Positions 37,142 through 46,817 of a stretch of DNA of 64,000 nt are shown here, one piece after another (the stretch's first letter is position 1; every line of letters begins with the position of its first letter). The notes beneath the pieces are model-generated. The model made no database searches. It had not been told where the DNA came from and was given only the letters and a program-made list of their open reading frames with translations. A program made the translations under genes and the position numbers. The DNA comes from Phaseolus vulgaris (Eukaryota; Streptophyta; Magnoliopsida; Fabales; Fabaceae): positions 34,286,464-34,350,463 of the forward strand of contig NC_023759.2 of the NCBI RefSeq assembly GCF_000499845.2. The letters are read 5' to 3'.

Positions 37142-38556
37142 AAAATCAATGAAGAGAAGAGTGTAAGACATATATGTAATATAGACATCATAAAAAACAT
37201 ACATCAAACTACTACTGTGTATTGCAAATTAATAGCAAATATAAGAAATTAATATATATTAATACATCAAATATTAATATAATACTTAGCATAAAATTTA
37301 TATCTATTAATACATCATATATTTCTAATTTACCTTCAACTTTATTTATATACTTTTTCAAATTTAGTTTCTAATTAATTTATACTTAGCAATAAGTAAA
37401 ATTTAGGACTGTATTTGGCTGTAAATATCTATTATTAGAATCTCTTTACTTTGTCATTGTAGTAAAACTAACGTAGAAATAATCAACGTAAAATATGAAT
37501 TTTATTTTAAAACTAAAGTTCACTATTAATCATTTTTAAGTTGTGCCGTTTAAAACCATTTTTAAAGTATAAATTAACATTTAACAAATTTTACAACTAC
37601 AAGAAATTTATTTATACTTTGATTAGAATGTGCTAATAATATAAATATTTTAGCTTGTGGGACAATTATAATTTGATATTAATTTTTTTTTTATACATTC
37701 ATAAATTTTATATTGTTTGGGAGTTAGGGTTTAGATATACTCTATTGTTTTTAACTCCCTGGAATGCTTTTAATGAATAATAAAACTATAATAGAATTAT
37801 CAAACTTTAAAATTAACAATATTTTATATTTTATAATTATCTTTAACGTAACTTAATGAACTTTCAGCTTAGAACAGTAATAAATTGAATAGCTTTATGA
37901 TAATTATTGTAAATAATCAAATTCTAGTATTTAAAATAATTTTTAATTAATTAATCGTACAGTAGACAATATAAATTTACTTTTAAAATTTAAAATTTTC
38001 AATAAGAAGTCACCTTAGTGTTCAATTTTTTATAACAATGCTATCAATAAAATATTTGTAGTGTTACGTATGATTATACAATATTTTTTTTCGATCGATA
38101 AAAAAGTACATAAAATATTCGTATAGTAACTGAGGTGATTGCTTATTTAAAATGTGAGAAGTGTCACGAATACAAAATATAATAGAACATTCAATTGTTT
38201 AAAATCGATTTAAAAACTAAAATTTAAAAGAGAAATTCATGAAATAAAACAAGAGACTTACGATTTTTTTATAAATTTTAATCATTAAAAATTATGTTTT
38301 GAAACTTATTTAAATTTTTTTATTGAACTTTTAGATTTATATTTTAAATTACATGAATACAAATATAGTTTAGTTAACTATTTTACTATTAATAATAAGT
38401 TTTCCTCTGTACAAAAACAAGGATTAAGGGATTTTTACAGGCCACGTCCATTTTTAAGATTCATGTGTTTATGATAGGTAGGGCCAATCACATAAACTTA
38501 AAAGAGCTTGACCTAAAGAGTTAAGAAAATTGGAAAGGGCTTAAATTAGTTTTGAT
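37142..38556. other. AT-rich intergenic DNA, no gene seen
   Basis: No supported gene or element. Confidence 0.55.
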
Positions 38557-38940
38557 TGTGTTTTTGTCGTTTTACGATTTTTAATCATAAATAAATAACT
38601 ACTATTTTAGAATAAAAAGAAGCTAAAAGACATTTTTTTTAAATGGTGTATATACATAATTGTTATGTATTATCATTAATTTTTTAATCTCATTATCACT
38701 TCTTATTATGTTGTTTCAAATTATGTTTGAAAAAAACAACAAGATTTTTCAAAGTCTTCACAACTTTAGATTTTTGTTTTAAAGGAAAAATTCACATGTA
38801 CCCTTGAATAGATATCAATTATGATCAAGAAATATTTATCAGCATGAATTGATGGTATTAAGTATGGTCTCCACAGATTTACATGAATCAAGTCAAAACA
38901 TTTTTTTAAATTTAGATGTACTAATAAGAAAGGAAAGTGT

Positions 38941-40973
38941 TGTGAGGGAGAAGGCGATGGATGGTTTTAGAAATCGGTTGTATGGAATGTCGGAGCTGGT
39001 GACAAAGTCAGATTTTGGGAAGATGTCTGGGTGGAGAATAATAAGCTTAAAACTCTGTTTCCTAGGCTGTTTTTTGTTTCGTTGGACCAAGGAAAAACGG
39101 TGGATGAAGTGGGTACTTGGGAGGATGCAGGATGGAACTGGAGGTTAAGTTGGAGAAGGCCTAGGTTTAACTGGGAAAATGTTATGGAGGAAGATCTGAT
39201 AAATCTTCTTACAGGAAAGAGTCTATGCAAGGAAAGCAAGGATACTTTAATATGGAACGGGGAACACGATGGTGTGTTCTCTGTGAAATCTGCTTATTCG
39301 ACCTTGTGTAGTCAAGAAAATAATGGCCCGCAGGACATATTCTCATCCCGTTGGCTAGCTACAACAGTACCCAAAGCATTATTTACAGCTTGGAGAATTT
39401 TGCTTGGTAGACTCCCAACCTTTGACAATTTAATTCGGAGAGGTATGGTTGTTAACTCTCCCCTGTGCGTGTTTTGCAAGGAAACTCAAGAAACAACACA
39501 ACACCTCTTTCTAGAGTGTGCTTATGCACAACGTGTATGGTCCCTTTGCTTCAGATGGTTAGGCATCTCGTATGTGCAGCATAAGGACATTCTAATTCAC
39601 TTTGAGAGTTTTCATTTGTCTCATCTTAATGTTAAATAGAATCAGGTTTGGAAGGGAGTATGGGTTACTATAGTTCGAAGTATTTGGGATCAAAGAAATC
39701 TGGTTGTTTTCAAGCAAGGGGCAGCCGATGCAGAAGAGATCTTCCACCTAGCCCAACTCTCAGTGTGGCTTAAGTTGAAGTTTGGGACAACTTTCTTTAG
39801 TTATGCCTTCTCGGATTGGATTCTCAATCCCAGTGAGTGCCTGCAAAGATGCTATTGCTGAGAGTCTCAAAATACACAGTGTTGTTTGAGGTAGGCACAT
39901 ACAAGATGGGGTTTTATGTTGTATAGCTATGCCATGCCAATCCAGCGTCAGTGGAGAAGCTAGTGAAAGAGGCAACACTATGCAACTAGTGTACACGACA
40001 ATAGTAGAGCTGAGTCATGCAGAATCTCTGTGGTTTTCATATAGCATTGAAACCTTCTCCAGCTACTATTTCTAGCTTTGAGTATCTATAAAGGAAGTAT
40101 TCTGAAATTGAGGGGCTTTAGAAGAAGCTCAGGGAGCAATCTTTGTTGTGTAGGAGCACATGTGAGGGTTGGTCCAACTAGTTGAAAGGAGTGGTTTAAC
40201 AACTGTTTGGGATACGTTTGTAAATGGAGGTAGACGTGAGATGACTAGAACTGGTGCTATATTTTTCTGGTTGACTCCTTCTAGTCACGAAAATGGGATA
40301 TACTAGTAGTGTTATAATTGTTGTGGAGATGTCACTTTTTTTGCTATTTTTTGTCTCTTGGTTTGTCATTGCATATGGTAAGGCACATAAGTAAAGGTTG
40401 TTGGACTGGAGATCTGGTATCATAAAATTAGTCAGTTTGGAGTTGTGGTTGTCACCTTCTAACTACCAAGCATGAGAAGTCAAGCATAATATAACTCCTA
40501 GTCGTACTCTCTATGGTTTGTTTTGGAAGAGCAACTTTGTGGTCTGTTGTGTTGTAGTTGCAGGGGCCTGTTTGCGTGCCGAGTATGTTGTGGAGAATGG
40601 TTGCTATTCAACATCTTGAATCCATCGTCTCAATGTCTGGTTTGGAGGGTTGCTGATGGTTACATTGCCAATAAGCTTTGATGAGTGTTGTTTTGGAGTT
40701 GCTGTGATGGATTTTTGTGGACTATGTTAGGTGTAAAGCCATATTTTGTCCTAGTTGGTTGGTAAAGGTTTTATTTTCATGTATATCTATCTGGTGGGGA
40801 ATATGGTTAAATCTTAGAAGTTATATAGGGTGGCTCTTTCATGTCCACTAGGTCCTTGTGAGCCCGTGTGTGCTCTTTGACGGTCTAAACATTAAGGTGT
40901 CATGTATACGGGTTGGGGCACCCCTGAAGTGCCTCTTTTTAAATTTATTAATTCTTTGCTGATAAAAAAAAGG
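38941..40973 (+). mobile_element. 5'-truncated LINE (L1-type) with perfect 13-bp target duplication
   Basis: GAAAGGAAAGTGT stands at 38928-38940 and again at 40974-40986. Between them lies about 2.03 kb ending in an A-run (GATAAAAAAAAGG). The insertion interrupts copia copy 1 exactly where copy 2 is continuous. It contains the end of a reverse-transcriptase ORF and a 3' non-coding region of about 1.1 kb. Confidence 0.92.
38967..39861 (+). pseudogene. LINE ORF2 C-terminus with zf-RVT domain
   Basis: The frame reads WNVGAGDKVRFWEDVWVE, then a long zf-RVT region: AYSTLCS, PKALFTAWRILLGRLPTFDNL, and the zinc site CVFC...HLFLEC with C-x2-C and H-x4-C. A TAG at 39637-39639 breaks the frame; past it the same frame continues with SIWDQRNLVVFKQG and FHLAQL to about 39861. 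The 5' end lacks the endonuclease and RT core, as expected for a 5'-truncated copy. Confidence 0.9.
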
Positions 40974-41580
40974 GAAAGGAAAGTGTGTTTGTTTTGCAAA
41001 ATGACAAACATCACAAACAAATGATTTTTTATATTTAACAAAAGGTAATTTAGTCATGATAAAATCAATATATTTGTTTGAAACATGCCCTGATAAAAAA
41101 TGTCAAAGAGTTTTTACATCACTAGCACTGACATTAGCAATATTGATGGTATGTGCATATTTGGTGGGTTTGATTTGAAGTTTCTAATAGGATGAGATCC
41201 TGAGTATATAAAGCCTATGTTACATATTAGCTGAACCAATTATTTTCAAGGTGTTTTTGTCTTGAATGTAACAACCATTAAAGTCAAAGGTAAGAATACA
41301 AGATAAATTATTAATTAATTTTGTTACTGAAAGAAGATTAAAAGTGAAACAAGGAATATACAGAACATTGTCTAAGATATGATTTTGACTGAGAAAAAAA
41401 CTTTTAGAATAATTAACAATGACTTGATTTCCATTTGGTAATTTGACACAAATAGGATTAATTTGATGATATGAAGTGAAATGAGATAAGGATGGAGAAA
41501 TGTGGTTAGTAGCACCACTATCAAGAATCCAAGAATTGAAGGAGGAAAGAATTTTATTATGTTGGAAGGAATAATAAAGT

Positions 41581-41890
41581 ATTGATTAATTTATGTATCT
41601 TAAAACTAATTTATGTCAACTATATTTTGAAATGCAGTTATTCATGGAAGAAATGACAATGAGTTCAGAAGCCATATCATATGTGAGACATTCTTGGTCC
41701 ACATATTTCATAAATTTTTATAACTCTAGGATAGTTGATCAATAGTGTAGGGATTATATGTAATTTGATTAGTGTTTGTAATGTACATTTTGATAAATAT
41801 ATATTTGATTCTCTGAATTTATGTATTTGTCTGGCTGGGTATATATAATTGAACAGGTTAATTTATATGGGATTAGCACTAAACAGATTG
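41581..41890. other. AT-rich spacer between the copia copies, no gene seen
   Basis: No domain or element end recognised. Confidence 0.5.
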
Positions 41891-42270
41891 CACTAAAAAA
41901 AACCACTATTTACAAGTGCGGCTATTTACCAAAGCCACATTCGTAAATCCATGATTTACAAATGTGGCTATTACCAAAGCCGCATTTGTAAATCACATTT
42001 ACGAATGCGGCTTTGGTAATAGCCGCATTTGTAAATGCTATACCTCTAAACCCTGTCACCTAATTCAGAAGCATATATAAATGCGGCTACCATAAATAGT
42101 CGCCCTTATAAACACTATTTACAAATGCGGCTAAACACTATTTACAAATGCGGCTATATAGCCGCATTTGTATCTCCTTGATTTACGAATGCGTGCTGAT
42201 CAAATGCGACTTTATATCCGCCATTGTAAATATAAAATAGTCGCCCTTGTTTAGTATTTCTGCGCTAGTG
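41891..42270. mobile_element. CACTA-like hairpin element with repeated ATTTACAAATGCGGCT motif
   Basis: It begins CACTAAAAAAAACCACTATT and ends TCTGCGCTAGTG. ATTG stands directly outside both ends (41887-41890; 42271-42274). The motif TTACAAATGCGGCT and its complement recur many times; one near-perfect hairpin spans about 41950-42038. No coding capacity. CACTA ends fit a non-autonomous CACTA element, although a 4-bp rather than 3-bp flanking repeat is not typical. Confidence 0.6.
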
Positions 42271-43662
42271 ATTGTTTTTTTCGTTTTACGATTTTTAATC
42301 ATAAAAATAAAATAAAATAACAACTACTATTTTAGAATAAAAAGAAGCTAAAAGACAATTTTTTTTTAAAATGGCGTATATGACATAAATGTTATGTATT
42401 ATCATTAATTTTTTAATCTTATTATTACTTCTTATTATCTCTATTGTTGTCTCAAATTATGTTTGAACAAAAACAACAAGATTTTTCAAAGTCTTCATAA
42501 CTTTAGATTTTTGTTTTAAAGGAAAAATTCACATGTACCATTGAATAGTTATCAACTATGATCAAGAAATATTTATGACCATGAATTGATGGTATCACTA
42601 CAAGAAAATCATGAAATAGAAACTAATTTTTAGAGACCAAAATAATTAGTTGCAATAGTAACTAAATTAGAGACCATTTTAGAAACTAAAAAAAAATTGG
42701 TTTCTAAATTAGTTTCTATTATTGTTAAATAGTTTCTAAATTGGTATCTAATTAGCAACTAAGGTTTTAGAGACCAAATTTAGAAATTAAATATTGGTAG
42801 TTAAAACCTTGGTTGCTAATTAGATACCAATTTAGAAACTATTTAACAAGAATAGAAACTAATTTAGAAACCAATTTTTTTTTAGTTTCTAATATGGTCT
42901 CTAATTTAGTTACTATTGCAACTAATTATTTTAGTCTCTAAAAATTGGTTTCTATTTCATGATTTTCTCGTAGTGTTTAAGTATGGGCCCCAAAGATTTA
43001 CATGAACCAAGTTAAAACATTTTTTAAATTTAGATGTAGTAATAGGAAATGATTTTTTTTTTTGTTTTGCAAAATGACAAACATCACAAACAAAAGATTT
43101 TTTATATTTAACAAAATGAAATTTAGTCATGATAACATCAATACATTTGTTTGAAACATGTCCTGATAAAAAATGCCAAAGAGTTTCTACATCACTAGCA
43201 CTGACATTAACAATATTGATGGTATGTACATATTTGGTGGGTTTGATTTGAAGTTTCTCACCGGATGAGATCCTGAGTATATAAAGCCTATGTTGCATAT
43301 TAGTTGAACCAATTATTTTCAAGGTGTTTTTGTCTTGAATGTAACAACCATTAAAGTCAAAGGTAAGAACACAAGATAAATTATCAATTAATTTTGCTAT
43401 TGAAAGAAGATTAAAAGTTAAACGAGGAATATACAGAACATTGTCTAAGGTATGATTTTGACTGAGAAAAAAAACTTCTAGAATAATTAGCAATGACTTG
43501 ATTTCCATTTGGTAATTTGATACAAATAGGATTAATTTGATGATATGAGTGAAATGAGTTAAGGATGGAGAAATGTGGTGAGTAGCACCACTATCAAGAA
43601 TCCAAGAATCGAAGGAGGAAAGAATTTTATTATGTTGGAAGGAATAATAAAGTCTTGATTAC
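42271..43662 (-). pseudogene. Copia gag-pol fragment, copy 2
   Basis: The minus strand shows, from right to left, the aspartic protease site WILDSGATHHI (about 43570-43602), then a 183-codon frame (43508-42957) with LDNVLYIPRLTFNLLS, LTFDFNGCYIQDK and the pre-integrase CDVCHFAKQ block. Known roles: the protease matures the polyprotein, and the pre-integrase Cys/His region precedes integrase. The sequence continues rightwards into gag and the primer binding site. The MITE 42596-42975 interrupts its left part, and the frame shifts between gag and protease. Confidence 0.88.
42596..42975. mobile_element. Palindromic CACTA-type MITE, 380 bp
   Basis: Terminal CACTACAAGAAAATCATG at the left is matched by CATGATTTTCTCGTAGTG at the right. 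The whole element is a near-perfect inverted repeat with arms of about 185 bp. It is absent at the matching position in copia copy 1 (about 38868), which proves insertion. The 3-bp target duplication is not clean. Confidence 0.9.
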
Positions 43663-44228
43663 AAACATTGTCATTGGATTTGAGCTGTCGTAAAAGAGCT
43701 AACAATGCTTGATATTGCTCAAGAGTAAAACCAATTTGTTGAGACTACACTTTTGACTTTGAACCTTCATGATTTCGCTCATCATTGTTGCAATCTTGTT
43801 TGAAAGAAGAAATGATATCCTGACAATCAGAAATATGAATCATGTCTCTTTGTGAGAACCTTTCCTTTAAAATCCTTTAAATCATTCATATATCAAACGC
43901 ATTATCCATACAGATAATGTTGTGTACGATGGATGGAGAAACCACCTTGAGCATCCAGGAAACAACCAATATTGGACATCTCCCATGCTGGAAATAATAA
44001 GCTGGTATGAGTGAGAGCTTCTATGGTTCCATCAATGAAACCTATCTTGTTCTTTGAAATGAGACTCATTTGAAATAAACGAGACAAATAATGATAGTTT
44101 AGTCCCTCAAGAATAATAAAGATAACGAGAATGCAAGGATTATCAGATGAACTAACATATAAAGGTGAACAAATATCTTGTGAGGGATTAACAACTTCAC
44201 CCATGTAGCAAGTAGAGCTCTGATACCA
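43663..44228 (-). pseudogene. Copia gag N-terminal region and start
   Basis: On the minus strand, 44204-43902 reads MGEVVNPSQD, then SSDNPCILVIFIILEGLNYH, LSRLFQMSLISKNKIGFIDG and TSLLFPAWEMSN: the N-terminal gag (DUF4219/UBN2-like) pattern of copia elements. Further left, GFTLEQYQALLALLRQLKS precedes the protease. Frames are interrupted. Confidence 0.85.
44217..44228 (-). promoter_or_regulatory. Copia primer binding site (initiator tRNA-Met)
   Basis: The minus strand reads TGGTATCAGAGC, the standard copia site complementary to the tRNA-iMet 3' end. Confidence 0.9.
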
Positions 44229-44480
44229 TACTATAAAAAAAGAACAGAGATAAACAAAAGAGAAAAAGAAAGGTAAAATATATGAGAAGAAATATCTCCT
44301 CTATTTTGTTTTTATTGAAATCAAAACAAATGGTTTGAATATATACCGACAGTACACTCATTCTTGATCTAACTAATAAAAGATAATGAAAAACAAAGAG
44401 TCAATCAATAAATACTAAAATCAGAAAAGAGAAACCTTGTATGCATATCCTTTAATAATATATTGTCATTAAATTTTTTT
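44229..44480 (-). mobile_element. Copia 5' LTR end fragment
   Basis: Lies directly outside the primer binding site, where the LTR end must be. I could not find the other LTR border, so the extent is approximate. Confidence 0.45.
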
Positions 44481-45848
44481 TATGTCATTATAGTTTAAAA
44501 TCACACTTTATGTAGGAATTGAATTTAAAGATACTTTATATTAATATTTTCTTAAATTTACTTAAATATCTTTTAACAACAAAATAGTGATAGAATAATC
44601 TAACACTAGAAGAGATATGACAAATGTTTGTGATGGTGACTTCTTGAGTGTCTGTTATTAAAAGATATTTTTATATATTAAAGGAGAAGGAATGCAAATC
44701 GACTATGAAGCAAGATGTTAAAGAAATTATATAATTTAGATCTCTTATTTTCTTCCTCTCCAACTCCAAAAATACATAGAAGAGATAACCTAAAAGAATA
44801 TATATTTTGAATTAGGAAAGAAAAGAAAACGAAAGAAAGAGACGGTGAGAATGGAAAATGGAGATGTTGGTAGAAAATATTTGAATAGAAAAAATAAAAA
44901 TGAAAGGTTAATATTATAAATTAAAAATATTTTAACAAATTAATTAATTTTATTCAATTAAATGTATAAATTTTATTATATGTCAGTGCAAATACTTTTA
45001 GATTCACACTACACATCATATTTTGTCTACAACTTAGACAAATCAAATTATTTACGTATGATATAATTTATCTAGAGAAGTTTATGCACTAAAATATTAG
45101 AATAAATTTTCAAAAAAATATTTAAAAATTTCATATACCCGTCACATTATAAGGTAGTAAAATTTTTTCTAAAATAATCTTTCAAATGGTTAAATATTAC
45201 GAATCCGTCAATGTTTAGACACATTAAAATCTCACGTATGCCAACATCCCTTTTGAGTCTAAATTCTCTGCAGAGTTTTAAATGAGAACAGAAAACTAAG
45301 ATAAATTGGAAAACAAAATCAAAATTTCTGTTGACTTCAAATAGAAAAAGGTTGATTAATTATATATGATATATATGAAGTCAGTTTCAAATCCACGCTT
45401 CTTTAATTGTTACTAGTACAACATTGGATTTACTCTTCTGTTTGTGTGCGTAAGTGATTCTGGAAGACAATTTTTTTTTCTTCTTTTATTTAATAGACTG
45501 ATATTTATTTATAGTTTTTCCGTCAATAATAAAGAGTTAAGCATGAATGACAATTTTTTATTAGATATTATAAAATTTTAATTAGGTCGAGGTCCAAAAT
45601 CAAAATTATACAACTTTTTTAATATAATTCTTTTAAATATTGCTACCGCTTTACAATGATATGTGGGAAGAATATATTTATGATTACGAACCACAAGCTG
45701 CGAATAAAACAGAACAACAATAGTATTGTCTTTTATTTAAAATTATAAAACCTGTTATATATTTTCGCATCGCTATTGTAATGAAAGTGTTCACAGTGGA
45801 CAGAAACATTATCCGATAAGAAAAACATATGTTGGGAAGGTATTTATG
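44481..45848. other. AT-rich intergenic DNA upstream of BOP
   Basis: No gene seen. It may contain distal BOP regulatory sequence, but nothing specific is recognised. Confidence 0.5.
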
Positions 45849-46307
45849 ATTTTTTTTTCCTATATTGAAATAATTGAGTTACGCTGATTCAAACTGCCAC
45901 CTAAATTGTCAAAGGAGAGCCACTTACGGTATTCATTATACCTTAATCTTTGATGAATACTATAAAATATCAATGGAAGTTGTAAATCTTGTGATTGTAA
46001 AAGCAATTGCTGCTAGCTACTCCTTTATCTAAATTATGGAATACGTAACTAAGAAAATGAAAGAACTATTCATTCTTACATGTTTTGTTTGTGTTCTTGA
46101 TGGTATCATTCATCCTGATAGAAATAAAAAATAGAAAGAGAAAGAGAATTTAAAAAATGTGGAGAGCACGTAAAAGTGGAACAGAAGAGGCCCCAAGAAG
46201 TTGTATTATAGTATGTATAATAAGTGTATTTAAAGAGAGTTGAGTTGATTATATATAATTAATAAGCAAAGTCTAAACTCAAATATTATATCCACACATC
46301 CTTTTCA

Positions 46308-46382
46308 ATGCTTCTACTACCACACTATATGCTTCTACTCTCTACACTACTCTCTCTCTCTCTCAGTACACAAAAAGGATGA
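46308..46382 (+). promoter_or_regulatory. Candidate upstream ORF 1 in the BOP leader
   Basis: A 25-codon frame including stop begins just after the TATA region and runs through the first CT repeat. Its end therefore depends on repeat length. In the duplicate at 21.5 kb a longer CT tract changes the frame. Whether it is transcribed is unknown, because the start site is not proven. Confidence 0.35.
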
Positions 46383-46524
46383 ATAGGAAACAAAAACACA
46401 TATTTTTAATTAATATTTGAGGCCTTTTTTAACCCCTCAGCCGCCCAGAATAGCCACCCAAATTCCAATCTCTCTCTTCTCTCTCTCTCTATCTAGAGAA
46501 AATATCTATCCATAAAAATACACC

Positions 46525-46629
46525 ATGCCCCTCCACTCCCATTCACCAAGCCAATCCCATAAAACACAACCACAGTACCATCGTCATCATCATCATCAAC
46601 AGCAACATCAAACAAAAACCACCCGATGA
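46525..46629 (+). promoter_or_regulatory. Candidate upstream ORF 2 in the BOP leader (His/Gln-rich)
   Basis: A 35-codon frame including stop, with ATG in a CACC context close to plant consensus, ends 188 nt before the BOP start. The encoded peptide is His/Gln-rich because of CAT/CAA repeats. A further short frame (46626-46691) overlaps its end by 4 nt. The duplicate at 21.77 kb has indels that break this frame, so selection on the peptide is not evident. Confidence 0.35.
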
Positions 46630-46817
46630 ACCCAACTTCAACCCCTTTCTTCCTTCCCTCACTATTCCATCTCTCTCACTTTTCCCTTTAGCCACAATCC
46701 TCCTTCTCTTCCCTCTCTCTCTCTTTTGCCTGCAATAAGTTACAGCCACCAACCCTAGAGAGTTGAAGAGACAACACAGTACTTTATTCAGCAACAACAG
46801 TAACAGTCTTCACCACC

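Larger units (their letters stand above)
38557..41580 (-). pseudogene. Copia gag-pol fragment, copy 1, interrupted by a LINE
   Basis: 38557-38940 plus 40987-41580 align co-linearly with copy 2 (42271-43662) after removal of the LINE here and of the MITE there. The minus strand encodes a pre-integrase block (KSFVCDVCHFAKQTHFPF) and, near its right edge, a WILDSGATNHI-type protease active-site remnant (41504-41536). Broken by stops, a shift and the insertion. Confidence 0.85.
45849..46817 (+). promoter_or_regulatory. BOP promoter and 5' leader (the part duplicated at 21 kb)
   Basis: TATA candidates are TATTTAAA at 46227-46234 and TTATATATAATT at 46249-46260. If the second is used, the leader is roughly 530 nt. 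It holds CT-repeat tracts near 46350-46365 and 46468-46492 and several upstream ATGs. The whole block up to the start codon is repeated with high similarity at 21057-22069. The duplication marks its left edge near 45849; sequence left of that is not shared. Confidence 0.7.
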
